The notes below the pieces were generated by a model. That model saw only the letters and a program-made list of their open reading frames with translations. It was not told the DNA's origin and did no database searches. 64,000 nucleotides of DNA, from positions 62,001 to 126,000 of the forward strand of contig NZ_JACSQY010000001.1 in the NCBI RefSeq assembly GCF_014836415.1, in the 5' to 3' direction. The stretch comes from Sporosarcina gallistercoris. Its GTDB lineage: Bacteria; Bacillota; Bacilli; Bacillales_A; Planococcaceae. Positions 27,915 to 37,393 of this stretch are shown piece by piece. Numbering within the stretch: position 1 is the first letter of the stretch; each line of letters opens with the position of its first letter. The translations under genes and the position numbers were made by a program.

Positions 27915-28343
27915 CTATTTCGCATTCTTTGGCAGTTCATTTTTCATGAAAACTGAAGTCCCTACCACGAACCTAGTAATCATGGCAATGAGACAAAGAA
28001 ATGGAATCGAAACCGACTTAAAAGCAGACCCGATAGAATCCGGTCGTGAAATCGTCCATTCCACTGCACAGACAAAAATAACAGCTAGCACAATCGATGT
28101 GATCGATGACGGTATTTTTGAAGTGACATGTAAAATACTATAAAGTGCGATGAATAATAGGACTAAAACGGTAATTAAAACTAGCCATTTCACAATTGGT
28201 GATTCCATAGCGAGAACATTCCATTTCTGAGACCATCCAAGTGGTGACCATTTAACAAAATGAAAGACCTTTAGAAATTTCAGACTCAGTGCAGTTAGTA
28301 ACCCAGCAACTAATGCTGTCCATAAAAGTGTAGGTGTATGCAT
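27915..28343 (-). CDS. yqhR: Conserved membrane protein, YqhR-like
   Basis: 142 residues with four hydrophobic segments (about 7-28, 53-72, 80-96 and 112-130). I assign it to YqhR mainly by its place between yqhQ and aroQ, the order in B. subtilis, and by similar size and topology. Function unknown. It is divergent from yqhQ across a 133-bp region that contains a small palindrome. Confidence 0.65.
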   Translation of the reverse strand: MHTPTLLWTALVAGLLTALSLKFLKVFHFVKWSPLGWSQKWNVLAMESPIVKWLVLITVLVLLFIALYSILHVTSKIPSSITSIVLAVIFVCAVEWTISRPDSIGSAFKSVSIPFLCLIAMITRFVVGTSVFMKNELPKNAK

Positions 28344-28376
28344 ATCTGTCCCTCCTGCTCCAAGTGTCGACCGTTC

Positions 28377-28394
28377 TCACGTTTTTAAACGTGA
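28377..28394. repeat. Palindrome between divergent yqhR and yqhQ
   Basis: TCACGTTT-TT-AAACGTGA is an 18-bp perfect inverted repeat. It may be an operator for one or both genes; no known regulator site is recognised. Confidence 0.4.
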
Positions 28395-28476
28395 TGGTGG
28401 AGCAATCACTTATTTTCCTGTACAATAACAACATTGATACAAAATTGAGATTTCATACAGAAAGCGTGGGCTGTAG

Positions 28477-29457
28477 ATGGAAAAGAATCAGCAATCCCCT
28501 GCCTATGGCGGTCAGGCTCTCATTGAGGGCGTCATGTTCGGAGGGAAACAACATACAGTAACCGCTATACGTCGTAAAGACGGCACGATCGATTATTTTC
28601 ACGTACTGAAAGAGAGCAGTCCGATGCGTCAAAAGTTGAAAAAGATTCCTTTAGTCAGAGGAATTGTGGCTCTCATTGAATCTGCAGGGCTCGGCTCAAA
28701 ACATCTGACGTTCGCAAGTGATCATTATGATGTGATGCCTGGTGAAGAAGTCGAAAAATCAGAGGAAGAATCCTCTAAGTTGACCATGATTTTAGGAGTA
28801 GCTGCAGTTGGTGTACTCTCTTTCGTCTTCGGCAAGTTCGTCTTTACTTTATTCCCAGTTTTCCTTGCAGGGCTTTTTCATCCGATCTTCCCAGGAAAGA
28901 CTATTCAAATTCTTTTAGAGACCTTCTTTAAACTATCCCTCTTATTGAGTTACGTGTCCCTTATCTCGATGACCCCACTCATTAAGCGGGTATTCAAATA
29001 TCATGGAGCGGAGCATAAAGTTATCAATGCCTATGAAAATAATCTGCCTTTGACTGTTGAGAATGTACAGGCTCAATCACGACTGCATTATCGTTGCGGC
29101 AGCAGTTTCTTATTATTTACGGTCATTGTAGGGATGTTCATCTATTTCCTAGTGCCAACAGATCCATTCTGGCTGCGTATTGTGAATCGGATTTTACTGA
29201 TCCCTGTTGTTCTCGGAGTCTCGTTTGAAGTGCTTCAACTTACGAATGCTGTACGTAACGTTCCAGTACTGCGTTTTTTAGGTTATCCAGGGTTATGGCT
29301 CCAGTTGTTAACAACAAAAGAGCCTGATGACGATCAGGTGGAAGTTGCGATTGCTTCATTCAACAAATTGCGTGAGATTGAAGTACATGGCGAAGCAGTC
29401 CTAACTAATCCATCTCCTCTATCTCCTGAAAGTGAAATGAGCACTGTGAACTTATAA
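28477..29457 (+). CDS. yqhQ: DUF1385 family membrane protein YqhQ
   Basis: 326 residues. The start PAYGGQALIEGVMFGGKQHTVTAIRRKDG and the conserved FKYHGAEHKVINAYENNLPLTVENVQ plus SRLHYRCGSSFL motifs define DUF1385 (YqhQ). Four to six membrane segments lie in the middle. The family has been suggested to be metal-dependent because of its conserved His/Glu residues; no established function. The upstream Shine-Dalgarno is weak. Ends at a bidirectional terminator. Confidence 0.92.
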   Translation: MEKNQQSPAYGGQALIEGVMFGGKQHTVTAIRRKDGTIDYFHVLKESSPMRQKLKKIPLVRGIVALIESAGLGSKHLTFASDHYDVMPGEEVEKSEEESSKLTMILGVAAVGVLSFVFGKFVFTLFPVFLAGLFHPIFPGKTIQILLETFFKLSLLLSYVSLISMTPLIKRVFKYHGAEHKVINAYENNLPLTVENVQAQSRLHYRCGSSFLLFTVIVGMFIYFLVPTDPFWLRIVNRILLIPVVLGVSFEVLQLTNAVRNVPVLRFLGYPGLWLQLLTTKEPDDDQVEVAIASFNKLREIEVHGEAVLTNPSPLSPESEMSTVNL

Positions 29458-29460
29458 TGA

Positions 29461-29497
29461 AAAAGGAAGGCTTCCTCTTCAGGGAGCCTTCCTTTTT
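29461..29497. terminator. Bidirectional terminator between yqhQ and lipM
   Basis: AAAAAGGAAGGCT pairs with AGCCTTCCTTTTT between two convergent genes, with T runs in both directions. Confidence 0.9.
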
Positions 29498-30330
29498 CAT
29501 TTTCGGTATGTCCATTCATCATTCGCGTATTTCCGATTTTCAATTTCTTTGACAACCTTAAGTTGTTCTGGACTGAGAACATAGGGCACAAGTTCGAGAT
29601 TGAGTGCTTTTTCAAACCCTTTTGAAAAGGCTTCTAAACAATCTGCTACTGAGATGTCACGAGCAGTCAACCGGTCAATCGCGACAGCTTTTTCCGGGAG
29701 TCCTTTTCGTACTTGTTCTCTGATTTCTTCTGAAGCGAATTTAAAGAGAGACACCAGTTTGTCTTCATCCAAACTGAGTAAAATCGCTCCATGCTGTAAA
29801 ATCACGCCTTTTTGACGCGTTTGAGCACTGCCCGCCACTTTCTTCCCTTCCACGACAAGCTCATACCAGCTGGAAGTGTCAAAACACACTCCACTTTTAG
29901 GACGTTTCAGCTGTTCCGATACTTGTTCAGATGGAACCGAAAAAGAGGCTTCCAATCCGAGGTTCCGGAACCCTTCAAGCAATCCACCCGAAATGACCCG
30001 ATAAGCTTCAGTCACTGTCTCAGGCATGTCCGGATAGTCTTCTGAAACGATTACACTATATGTAAGTTCATGTTCATGCAAAACACCTCTTCCCCCCGTA
30101 GGTCGCCGCACGAATCCGAGTCCATACCTCTCCACAGCCTCCATATCGATTTCCTTAGCTACACTTTGGAAATAACCAATGGAGAGGGTTGCAGGATCCC
30201 ATTCGTAAAAACGAAGAACCGGGCCGATCTCGCCTTTGCTATGCCAATCGAGGAGCGCTTCGTCCAATGCCATGTTAAAGGATGGTGAACACTTCCCTGA
30301 CTGAATATAGTTCCATTTCATTTTTTCCAT
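29497..30330 (-). CDS. lipM: Octanoyl-[GcvH]:protein transferase LipM
   Basis: 277 residues of the biotin/lipoate ligase fold. [19 protein letters not shown] and [29 protein letters not shown] are the family signatures, and Cys149 in KSGVCFD matches the catalytic cysteine of B. subtilis LipM. It transfers octanoate from acyl carrier protein to GcvH in lipoate synthesis, matching its place next to the glycine cleavage genes. Two in-frame ATGs three codons apart are possible starts; the first is used. Confidence 0.95.
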   Translation of the reverse strand: MEKMKWNYIQSGKCSPSFNMALDEALLDWHSKGEIGPVLRFYEWDPATLSIGYFQSVAKEIDMEAVERYGLGFVRRPTGGRGVLHEHELTYSVIVSEDYPDMPETVTEAYRVISGGLLEGFRNLGLEASFSVPSEQVSEQLKRPKSGVCFDTSSWYELVVEGKKVAGSAQTRQKGVILQHGAILLSLDEDKLVSLFKFASEEIREQVRKGLPEKAVAIDRLTARDISVADCLEAFSKGFEKALNLELVPYVLSPEQLKVVKEIENRKYANDEWTYRK

Positions 30331-30377
30331 TACACCCCGCCTTTCCCTTCATAACGAACTCAATTTTATCATTGCAA

Positions 30378-30406
30378 TTGAACATGTGCCACTTAATCTT
30401 TATAAT
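30378..30406 (+). promoter_or_regulatory. Sigma-A promoter of yqhL
   Basis: TTGAAC (30378-30383) and TATAAT (30401-30406) with a 17-bp spacer, about 30 bp upstream of the yqhL start. Confidence 0.8.
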
Positions 30407-30436
30407 GAAGGATGAGATAGAAAGGGGAAAGATGTT

Positions 30437-30823
30437 TTGAATGCTAATTGGTATGTATTAATAGGACTGTTAGTTGTAATGATCGCTTATTTCGTCATTA
30501 CAGCTCTTCGTCTCCGCAAAGCGGTTACGAATTTGACGCAAGAGCAATTCATTGAAGGTTACCGGAAAGCGCAGCTGATCGATGTTCGCGAACCAAAAGA
30601 TTTTGATGCAGGTCATATACTTGGTGCCCGTAACATCCCTTACACTCAACTGCGACAGCGGTATAAAGAAATACGTGCTGACAAACCCGTTTACTTGTAC
30701 GACCAAAATGGAGGTAAAAGCGCGCGTACAGCTCTGTTCTTGAAAAAGAAAGACTATACGGACCTTTACCATTTACAAGGCGGATTCCGTACGTGGTCAG
30801 GAAAAGTGAAAAGTAAAAAGTAA
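30437..30823 (+). CDS. yqhL: Membrane-anchored rhodanese-like protein YqhL
   Basis: 128 residues: one N-terminal membrane segment (about 5-23) followed by a rhodanese domain (QLIDVREPKDFDAGHILGARNIP). The active-site loop reads YLYDQNGGKSA, so the catalytic cysteine position is Asp89 and sulfurtransferase activity is unlikely. Start is TTG with AAGGGG upstream. Divergent from lipM and convergent with gcvPB. Probably a structural or binding role; unproven. Confidence 0.9.
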   Translation: MNANWYVLIGLLVVMIAYFVITALRLRKAVTNLTQEQFIEGYRKAQLIDVREPKDFDAGHILGARNIPYTQLRQRYKEIRADKPVYLYDQNGGKSARTALFLKKKDYTDLYHLQGGFRTWSGKVKSKK

Positions 30824-30830
30824 TTGAATG

Positions 30831-30865
30831 AAAAGGACCGAAGCGCCTAGGCTTCGGTCCTTTTC
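30831..30865. terminator. Bidirectional terminator between yqhL and gcvPB
   Basis: AAAAGGACCGAAGC pairs with GCTTCGGTCCTTTT around a 6-nt loop between convergent genes. Confidence 0.93.
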
Positions 30866-32350
30866 TTATGCTTTCACTAATTCTTCTTCAGTCTGAGGGG
30901 TGTAACGAAGCACCGGCTTACGTGCTGCTTTCGTTTCATCCAAACGGCTAATGACTGTCGTATGTGGTGCTTCCTGAACGATCTCAGGATTTTCTTCCAC
31001 TTCTTTAGCGATTTGGATCATCGCATCGATAAAGGAATCGAGTGTTTCTTTGGACTCCGTTTCAGTCGGCTCGATCATCATGCCTTCTTCGACATTAAGC
31101 GGGAAGTAGACCGTAGGCGGATGGAAGCCGAAATCGAGCAGGCGTTTCGCCATATCGAGCGTGCGAACACCGAGTTTCTTCTGTCGGCGACCCGATAACA
31201 CAAACTCATGCTTACAATGCTGCGGGTATGGGAGATCGAAATACGGTTCCAAACGACGCATCATGTAGTTCGCATTGAGAACTGCATTCTCCGTAACTGC
31301 TTTCAAACCATCTGGGCCCATCGAGCGGATATACGTATAAGCACGCAGGTAAATTCCAAAGTTCCCGTAGAACGGCTTCACACGACCAATGGATTGTGGA
31401 ACGTCATAGTTGAACGTGTAGACGTCACCGTTCTTTTCCAATACAGGTTTCGGCAAGAAGGCAGCAAGTTCCTTTTTCACACCTACTGGACCTGATCCAG
31501 GGCCGCCACCTCCGTGTGGCCCAGTGAATGTTTTGTGCAAGTTCAAGTGAACCGCATCAAAGCCCATGTCGCCAGGTCGAGCTTTTGACATGACTGCATT
31601 CAAATTGGCACCATCGTAGTATAACTTCCCGCCAGCTCCATGGACGATCTTGGCCATTTCCATAATATGCTCTTCAAAGAGGCCGAGAGTATTCGGGTTC
31701 GTCAGCATGAGAGCTGCCGTATCATCTCCGACCTTCGCTTTCAAGTCTTCGATATCCACAAGCCCGTTTTCATCGGAATTCACCGTAATGGTATCGAATC
31801 CTGCGACTGTTGCAGATGCAGGATTCGTTCCATGCGCGGAGTCAGGAACAAGAACTTTAGTACGCCCCGTATCCCCATTGGCTTCGTGGAATGCACGGAT
31901 CATCATCAAAGCAGTCCATTCCCCATGCGCTCCAGCTGCAGGTTGAAGCGTGACCTCATCCATACCTGTTATTTCACACAGATGTTCCTGCAAGTCGTAG
32001 GCGACTTCCATCGCACCTTGAACAGTGGACTCATCTTGCAAAGGGTGAATGTTTGCGAAACCTGGAATCCGCGCAACCGCTTCGTTAATTTTCGGATTGT
32101 ACTTCATCGTACATGATCCAAGCGGATAAAATCCTGTGTCCACACCGTGATTCCGGTTTGACAATGCCGTGTAATGACGCATGATGTCGAGCTCGGAAAC
32201 TTCAGGTAGTTCAGCGTCCTGCTTACGGATCATCGTATCAGGCAGCAGTTCTGACAAATCCACTTCCGGAACATCCAAATCTGTTAGGCTGTATCCGATA
32301 CGGCCAGGTTTCGAGACTTCAAAAATGAGTGGTTGGTTTTCGTTATGCAT
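30866..32350 (-). CDS. gcvPB: Glycine dehydrogenase (decarboxylating) subunit 2
   Basis: 494 residues. Pyridoxal-phosphate subunit of the split P-protein; the cofactor lysine is in [37 protein letters not shown]-like [20 protein letters not shown] and [16 protein letters not shown] are family signatures. Start chosen at [17 protein letters not shown], with GGAGG upstream and an 8-nt overlap with gcvPA. Catalyses glycine decarboxylation onto lipoyl-GcvH. Confidence 0.97.
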   Translation of the reverse strand: MHNENQPLIFEVSKPGRIGYSLTDLDVPEVDLSELLPDTMIRKQDAELPEVSELDIMRHYTALSNRNHGVDTGFYPLGSCTMKYNPKINEAVARIPGFANIHPLQDESTVQGAMEVAYDLQEHLCEITGMDEVTLQPAAGAHGEWTALMMIRAFHEANGDTGRTKVLVPDSAHGTNPASATVAGFDTITVNSDENGLVDIEDLKAKVGDDTAALMLTNPNTLGLFEEHIMEMAKIVHGAGGKLYYDGANLNAVMSKARPGDMGFDAVHLNLHKTFTGPHGGGGPGSGPVGVKKELAAFLPKPVLEKNGDVYTFNYDVPQSIGRVKPFYGNFGIYLRAYTYIRSMGPDGLKAVTENAVLNANYMMRRLEPYFDLPYPQHCKHEFVLSGRRQKKLGVRTLDMAKRLLDFGFHPPTVYFPLNVEEGMMIEPTETESKETLDSFIDAMIQIAKEVEENPEIVQEAPHTTVISRLDETKAARKPVLRYTPQTEEELVKA

Positions 32351-33692
32351 GGACGGCCTCCATTTCCTGCACGAGTGCATCAATCTCTTCTTTTGTACGC
32401 TGCTCAGTCACTGCAAACAATGCGTGATTTTCCATTCCTTCGAATGTTTTACCGAGGTCATATCCACCGATAATCCCTTGCTTAAGCAACTGTTTGTTCA
32501 ACTCTTGAACTGGACGCTTACAATCGACAACGATTTCATTAAAGTGCGCGTTTCCACCAAGAACTTTGAATCCGGCGTTTTCGAATGCTTGCTTAGCGTA
32601 ATGTGTTTTTGCATAGTTTTGATAGGCAATTTCACGAGCGCCGGTTTTTCCGAGAGCAGTCATTGCAACAGAAGCCGCAAGAGCATTCAACGCTTGGTTT
32701 GAACAAATGTTGGATGTCGCTTTATCACGACGGATATGCTGTTCACGTGCTTGCAATGTGAGTACATATCCGCGTCGTCCTTGATCATCTGTCGTTTCAC
32801 CGACAAGACGCCCTGGAACTTTACGCATAAGTTTCTTCGTCACAGCAAAGTATCCACAGTGAGGACCGCCGAACTGTTCAGGAATGCCGAAAGGTTGTGC
32901 ATCCCCAACTGTAATATCTGCGCCGAGTTCTCCAGGAGGAGTTAAAATGCCTAGTGCCAATGGATTGGACGATACGACGAACAATGCTCCGTTGTCGTGT
33001 GCTAACTCACCGATTGTTTGCAACTCTTCAACTTGACCAAGGAAGTTCGGATATTGCACAAGAACAGCAGCCGTATCATCAGCCAGCAAATTCTTTAATT
33101 CTTTGATGTCAGTCACGCCATCTTTCTGTGGTATCGTGACCACTTCAATCTGCTGACCATCCGCGTATGAGCGTACGACATCGCGGGATTCCGGATGTAC
33201 TGTCTCCGAAACGAGTAACTTCTTACGTTTCGTATGTCCCGCAGCAAGTGTTCCTGCTTCTGCAAGCGCAGTCCCCCCGTCATACATAGAGGAGTTTGCA
33301 AGATCCATTCCTGTCAGTTCACAAATCATCGTCTGGAATTCAAAGATCGCTTGAAGTTCACCTTGGGAAATTTCAGGCTGGTAAGGTGTATATGCTGTGT
33401 AAAATTCAGATCTGGAAATTACATGATCGACAATGACCGGTTTGTAGTGATCGTATACTCCTGCTCCAAGGAAGGATGCATATTGTTTGGAATCGGCATT
33501 TTTTGCAGCTGCCCGTGAAAGTTCTTTTAGTAAAGCTGATTCGGACTTCGCTTCCTTAATTGCTAAATCCCTTGTGAAACGAACACTTTCAGGTATGTCT
33601 GCGAAAAGCTCATCAACGGATGAAATCCCGATCACGTTCAACATTTCTTCACGATCGGCTTCTGTCATTGGCATATAACGATGCATCATCAT
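32343..33692 (-). CDS. gcvPA: Glycine dehydrogenase (decarboxylating) subunit 1
   Basis: 449 residues, the other half of the split P-protein. [16 protein letters not shown] at the start, [50 protein letters not shown] and [10 protein letters not shown] are typical. Three ATGs in a row form the start; the first has GAGGGG five bases upstream. Second gene of the gcvT-gcvPA-gcvPB operon. Confidence 0.97.
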   Translation of the reverse strand: MMMHRYMPMTEADREEMLNVIGISSVDELFADIPESVRFTRDLAIKEAKSESALLKELSRAAAKNADSKQYASFLGAGVYDHYKPVIVDHVISRSEFYTAYTPYQPEISQGELQAIFEFQTMICELTGMDLANSSMYDGGTALAEAGTLAAGHTKRKKLLVSETVHPESRDVVRSYADGQQIEVVTIPQKDGVTDIKELKNLLADDTAAVLVQYPNFLGQVEELQTIGELAHDNGALFVVSSNPLALGILTPPGELGADITVGDAQPFGIPEQFGGPHCGYFAVTKKLMRKVPGRLVGETTDDQGRRGYVLTLQAREQHIRRDKATSNICSNQALNALAASVAMTALGKTGAREIAYQNYAKTHYAKQAFENAGFKVLGGNAHFNEIVVDCKRPVQELNKQLLKQGIIGGYDLGKTFEGMENHALFAVTEQRTKEEIDALVQEMEAVHA

Positions 33693-33737
33693 TAGTTCCC
33701 CTCTTTCCCTTTGTACGGAAATTGTATCCGCTTCACT

Positions 33738-34841
33738 TCATGAGCGTTTATAGAATGGCGTTTCAATAATTCCGGCTTTCAGTCTTTTGTTGCGAACTTC
33801 CACTTGAAGTTCAGTCCCAACTTCAGAAATATCCTGTTTCACTAACGCAAAGCCAATATTCTTTTTCAGTGTAGGAGATTGGGTCCCTGTAGTTACTTCA
33901 CCAACCAACTCGCCGTTATGGTAAACCGGGTAGCCTGTCCGTGGAATCCCTTTATCGATCATCTCAATTCCGACCAATTTACGGGGAACTCCGTCATTTT
34001 TTTGAGCAGCCAACGCGGATTTGCCAAGGAAGTCCTCTTCTTTTTTCAATTTCACTACAAAACCAAGTCCTGCTTCAAGCGGGGAGATGTCTTTCGACAA
34101 TTCCTGCCCATACAGCGGCAGTCCTGCTTCAAAGCGCAGCGTGTCACGCGCTCCTAAACCTGAAGGCAACAGGCCATCTTCTTTTCCCTCGCTTAAAATC
34201 GCATCCCATAGTCTCACAGCCGCTTCCGGTGTACAGTATATTTCAAATCCATTTTCTCCAGTATAGCCTGTTCGGGATAGAAGCGTGTTCTCTCCAGCCA
34301 CCTTCACATTTTCTTTAAAACGGAAGAATCTGATTTCTGCAAGTGGTTCATCTGTCAAGCGCTGTAAAATCATTTCTGCTTTCGGACCTTGTAACGCTAG
34401 TAATGCCCAGCTATCGGACTGATTGTCAATTTCAACATCATCGCCAGCTTGCTGTTTCATCCAGCTGACATCTTTTTCGATATTGGATGCGTTCACGACT
34501 AAGAGAAAGTCTGTGTCGCTCCGTTTATAGATTAACAAATCATCGATTGTGCCTCCGTCTTCGTAGCACATAGCGGTATACTGAGCTTGCCCGTCGACCA
34601 ATTTCGAAACGTCATTCGTCACGAGTTTTTGCAAGAAAGAAAGTGCACCTTCTCCGCTGACAACGACTTCTCCCATGTGGGATACATCGAACAGTCCTGC
34701 AGCTGTTCGGACAGCTTCATGTTCCGCTTTAATGCTTGAGAATTGAACGGGTAGTTCCCAACCGCCGAAATCGATGGTTTTTCCGTTATAAGGCACGTAG
34801 CTTTCAAAAAGTGGTGTTCGTTTCAAAGATACTGACAACAT
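33738..34841 (-). CDS. gcvT: Aminomethyltransferase (glycine cleavage T protein)
   Basis: 367 residues. T-protein transfers the methylene group from lipoyl-GcvH to tetrahydrofolate and releases ammonia. [13 protein letters not shown] and [15 protein letters not shown] are folate-binding family signatures, and [20 protein letters not shown] holds the conserved Asp region. Start chosen at [15 protein letters not shown] after GGGGGAG; a frame four codons longer has no site. First gene after the glycine riboswitch. Confidence 0.96.
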   Translation of the reverse strand: MLSVSLKRTPLFESYVPYNGKTIDFGGWELPVQFSSIKAEHEAVRTAAGLFDVSHMGEVVVSGEGALSFLQKLVTNDVSKLVDGQAQYTAMCYEDGGTIDDLLIYKRSDTDFLLVVNASNIEKDVSWMKQQAGDDVEIDNQSDSWALLALQGPKAEMILQRLTDEPLAEIRFFRFKENVKVAGENTLLSRTGYTGENGFEIYCTPEAAVRLWDAILSEGKEDGLLPSGLGARDTLRFEAGLPLYGQELSKDISPLEAGLGFVVKLKKEEDFLGKSALAAQKNDGVPRKLVGIEMIDKGIPRTGYPVYHNGELVGEVTTGTQSPTLKKNIGFALVKQDISEVGTELQVEVRNKRLKAGIIETPFYKRS

Positions 34842-34860
34842 AATCTCCCCCATTCATCTA

Positions 34861-34902
34861 AAAAAAAGAAAGAGACCCCCTTTTTATTAAAAGAGAGCCT
34901 CT
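34861..34902 (-). terminator. Riboswitch-controlled terminator of the gcv leader
   Basis: A 14-bp stem (with G-T pairs) formed by AGAGGCTCTCTTTT and AAAAGGGGGTCTCT, then TTCTTTTTTTT, sits just upstream of gcvT. CCTCTG at 34943-34948 can pair with the CAGAGG at its 5' arm, giving an alternative antiterminator. Confidence 0.85.
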
Positions 34903-34942
34903 GTCCATTCTACTGAACGCTCCGCATTGCGGTAGCTAGTTT

Positions 34943-35075
34943 CAGAGGTTGGCATTGGCCAACACTGTTCAGAGATGCGTCCAACAAGAGTCTTTTTGCC
35001 TGAGAGATTCATGACGTGATCACTTGCTCCTTCGGCGGCGCTTTGTGCGCTCTCTCCTCATGCATTCATCCGCAT
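34943..35075 (-). ncRNA. Glycine riboswitch, single-aptamer type
   Basis: On the reverse strand the leader contains GAGAGAGCGC, then GCCGAAGGAGCAAGTG, then TCTCTCAGGCAAAAAGAC and GACGCATCTCTG, the hallmarks of a glycine aptamer. I find GCCGAAGGAGC and CTCAGGCAAAA only once, so only one complete aptamer is present; the downstream stems may form a ghost aptamer. Glycine binding should allow transcription through the terminator into gcvT-PA-PB. Confidence 0.92.
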
Positions 35076-35131
35076 TATTCAATTCGCTTCAAAATAGTTT
35101 AAGATTCGGAAAACTAATATCTATCGAATCT

Positions 35132-35160
35132 ATCTTACCAGTTTGTCGAATTAAGTGCAA
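35132..35160 (-). promoter_or_regulatory. Sigma-A promoter of the gcv operon
   Basis: Reverse-strand TTGCAC (35155-35160) and TAAGAT (35132-35137), 17 bp apart, about 70 bp upstream of the aptamer. A TGTCGAA heptamer on the forward strand (35144-35150) lies within the spacer. Confidence 0.65.
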
Positions 35161-35721
35161 TTACTTTTGAGTGCTTCTTGGCATGGATCGAGGGCCAGGC
35201 TGGAAATCCGGCTTACCGGACAAGCGTTCCATTTGAAACGCAATATACTCTGTGACTTTACTGAGCGACCGTTGCCGTGTCAGAACAACAAAATGCGCAG
35301 ATTCTTTGTACGCATTGTACCGTTTTTGATAAAGTTTCTCCACTTCAGAACGAGTCGACCGCTGAACAATCGGTCGGTTCTTATCGGTCGCTATCCGGCG
35401 CCATATGTCACGAAAAGGGGCATCCAGGAAAAAGACGAGTCCACTTTCACGCATAAGCTTGCGATTCTCCTTACGCATGGCAACTCCGCCCCCCGTTGCA
35501 ATGATACACATTTCGTCTCGAAACGTCTGAAGAAATTCAGTCTCCATATCACGGAATCGTTCTTCTCCGTAGGTTTCAAATATTTGCGGGATTGTCATAC
35601 CCGTTTTCTGTACGATTTCATGATCCATGTCATAAAAAGGGAGTTTGGTATAAAAACTCAGCCTTTTGCCGATTGCACTTTTCCCACATCCCATGAAGCC
35701 AACTAGGTATACTTTGTTCAT
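35161..35721 (-). CDS. aroK: Shikimate kinase
   Basis: 186 residues. P-loop GFMGCGKSAIG, shikimate-binding DMDHEIVQKTG and FRDMETEFL, and IIATGGGVAMR are the family motifs; the lid is KNRPIVQ. Phosphorylates shikimate with ATP. The ATG at MNKVYLVG is used; it begins 5 bp after comGG and probably belongs to the comG transcript as well as any own promoter. A 12-15 residue basic C-terminal extension follows the usual end. Confidence 0.93.
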   Translation of the reverse strand: MNKVYLVGFMGCGKSAIGKRLSFYTKLPFYDMDHEIVQKTGMTIPQIFETYGEERFRDMETEFLQTFRDEMCIIATGGGVAMRKENRKLMRESGLVFFLDAPFRDIWRRIATDKNRPIVQRSTRSEVEKLYQKRYNAYKESAHFVVLTRQRSLSKVTEYIAFQMERLSGKPDFQPGPRSMPRSTQK

Positions 35722-35726
35722 AAAAA

Positions 35727-35903
35727 TCATCCGCTCTGCATAATAGTTATCGCTGCCTTCTCGTAAATCGTTCCCAGCGAATCATAACTTCCATATAAAC
35801 TACTATGCCACGAAACGAATGTAAAAAGAAAGAGGGAGACGAAAAATAATAGTGCAAGCGCCATTACAAGAGCTACTCCACGTTCATCTTTCACGCAGTC
35901 CAA
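35727..35903 (-). CDS. comGG: Short ComGG-like minor pseudopilin
   Basis: 58 residues. A type IV pilin-like N-terminus (DERGVALVMALALLFFVSLFLFTF) with a short tail; the last gene of the comG operon by position. ComGG of B. subtilis has 124 residues, so most of the globular part is absent. Start is TTG seven bases after GGAGG, and overlaps comGF by 20 nt. It may be a reduced pseudopilin or a decayed gene. Confidence 0.7.
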   Translation of the reverse strand: MDCVKDERGVALVMALALLFFVSLFLFTFVSWHSSLYGSYDSLGTIYEKAAITIMQSG

Positions 35904-36330
35904 CAGCAACCCTCCTTTGACGTTCAGTACCATCTTGATGCGTTACAGCGACTACTAGTAATGGACCTTCATCGATGAATTTCACTTTTTGCACGTTTGT
36001 GAGCAATGGAACATGCCCTTGACTGCCGATCCTCCTCCGTATGACTCCACCGACGCTGCTGAATTCGATGTCCTGTAATGCATTCACCTTGTAAGCGGTC
36101 AAAACCGTTCCGTCAGCATTGACGCCGATTCTGGTCACTGCTGAGAGATCAGCTTGCAAATCGACCATGAACAATTCCCATTCAGCACTTTGACTATCTG
36201 CCAATTGATGATGTGCTGACTCTTTAAAGAGCAGAAATAGGACTAGGAGATGCAGGAACGCGGCCGCGATGACTAATTGCAACAAACTTTCAAGCAAAGT
36301 ATAGCCCGACTCTTGACGCACTGAGTTCAT
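35884..36330 (-). CDS. comGF: ComGF minor pseudopilin
   Basis: 148 residues. Prepilin-like N-terminus (ESGYTLLESLLQLVIAAAFLHLLVLFLLF) and a beta-rich C-terminal part typical of ComGF (QKVKFIDEGPLLVVAV). Start chosen at the ATG overlapping the comGE stop (ATGA). Component of the competence pseudopilus; no Shine-Dalgarno sequence of its own, so translation is coupled. Confidence 0.88.
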   Translation of the reverse strand: MNSVRQESGYTLLESLLQLVIAAAFLHLLVLFLLFKESAHHQLADSQSAEWELFMVDLQADLSAVTRIGVNADGTVLTAYKVNALQDIEFSSVGGVIRRRIGSQGHVPLLTNVQKVKFIDEGPLLVVAVTHQDGTERQRRVAVGLRER

Positions 36331-36623
36331 GGAATACAAATCGTTTCTGTCTTGCCAGACGATGGATACGTAACACACAGCTGACCATTTTCCGCAGACC
36401 ACGAATACTGTGTTCCTTCTTCCGTTCGCACTCCTCCACTTATCCCATAAGTCGTATATAGCAACGCTCCTTGATACATGGTTTCTTTTGCTCTCATCTC
36501 ATGTTTCTTATTTTCTAATCCCGATAGCATCCGAAATGATATTGGTAATAATGTACTAAATATGACCATCATGATCGTTAACGTTAAAATCGCTTCAGGC
36601 CAGGAGTAACCAGATTCATTCAT
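36327..36623 (-). CDS. comGE: ComGE minor pseudopilin
   Basis: 98 residues with N-terminal NESGYSWPEAILTLTIMMVIFSTLLPIS, a prepilin-type hydrophobic helix. The usual GFxxxE motif is GYSWPE, keeping the Glu at +5. Overlaps comGD by 8 nt and comGF by 4 nt. Assigned from order in the operon and pilin features. Confidence 0.82.
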   Translation of the reverse strand: MNESGYSWPEAILTLTIMMVIFSTLLPISFRMLSGLENKKHEMRAKETMYQGALLYTTYGISGGVRTEEGTQYSWSAENGQLCVTYPSSGKTETICIP

Positions 36624-37053
36624 AGATCAGCATTCTCCCCCTCTGGAATTGGAACCTAATCTTTTTCGGTCCGCTTGAAGTTTCAAAATTCATAGTTCCC
36701 GTTTTATACATGTTTCCATTTTCCATAAAACTGATAGTTTTCAATGTACTCGTATTGTCGAATTTTATCGTCGGAGGGAAATCGGTCTTGCTTTTTTCGA
36801 AAACATCCGAATACGTCACAGCATACGTCTTTCCATCATTCGTGAAACTTAGCCACGTCGTGGTTTGGTGGGCAATGGAATAGGCTTGCATCTGTTGAAT
36901 CGTCGCTTTGAATGCTTCGAATCCGTCCCGTTCCGTTTGTACAGCAGTCCAGCCGCTGCTTACCGGCACGACTATAGCGGTGAGTACTCCCATTATCGTA
37001 AGCACTAAAAGCAGTTCCAGGAAAGTCATTCCTCTTTCACTCATACCGTTCAT
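36616..37053 (-). CDS. comGD: ComGD minor pseudopilin
   Basis: 145 residues. ERGMTFLELLLVLTIMGVLTAIVVPV is a prepilin peptidase-type leader, with cleavage expected after the Gly; the soluble part has FKATIQQMQAYSIAHQTTTWLSF typical of ComGD. Start ATG overlaps the comGC stop (ATGA) and has AGGA upstream. Pseudopilus component for DNA uptake. Confidence 0.9.
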   Translation of the reverse strand: MNGMSERGMTFLELLLVLTIMGVLTAIVVPVSSGWTAVQTERDGFEAFKATIQQMQAYSIAHQTTTWLSFTNDGKTYAVTYSDVFEKSKTDFPPTIKFDNTSTLKTISFMENGNMYKTGTMNFETSSGPKKIRFQFQRGRMLIYE

Positions 37054-37379
37054 TCACTTCCTGCAGCTAATTTCGGATTAATCACCTTTCCTTCTGCATT
37101 GATTGTCAGTTCGGTTCCATCAGGACACTTCGCTTCCGCAGGTAAATACCCTTTCGCAGTTAAGTCTGCCAAACTAGTTGGAATCCCTTTCGTATCCATC
37201 TTGTATGCTTGAACTTGTCCCTCAACCATTTTTAAATAGGCATCGCATCCCTTTGCATCTATGGACTTCGAGTGTTTGGTCACATTCGGTATCGCCACTA
37301 AAATAAGCACAGATATGATTAACAGCACAATCATCATTTCTATCAAAGTGAACGCTTTCTCATTGCGTATAAATTTCAT
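37050..37379 (-). CDS. comGC: ComGC major pseudopilin
   Basis: 109 residues. NEKAFTLIEMMIVLLIISVLILVAIPNV is the class III leader and N-terminal helix; DAKGCDAYLKMVEGQVQAYKMDTKGIPTSLADLTAKGYL is the conserved ComGC globular region. It is the main subunit of the competence pseudopilus. ATG start 14 bp after comGB. Confidence 0.95.
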   Translation of the reverse strand: MKFIRNEKAFTLIEMMIVLLIISVLILVAIPNVTKHSKSIDAKGCDAYLKMVEGQVQAYKMDTKGIPTSLADLTAKGYLPAEAKCPDGTELTINAEGKVINPKLAAGSE

Positions 37380-37393
37380 GGTTTCTGCTCCTT

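Noticed and set aside
34900-34970. Second glycine aptamer
   Set aside because: The core motifs GCCGAAGGAGC and CTCAGGCAAAA are absent in this part; only simple hairpins are seen.
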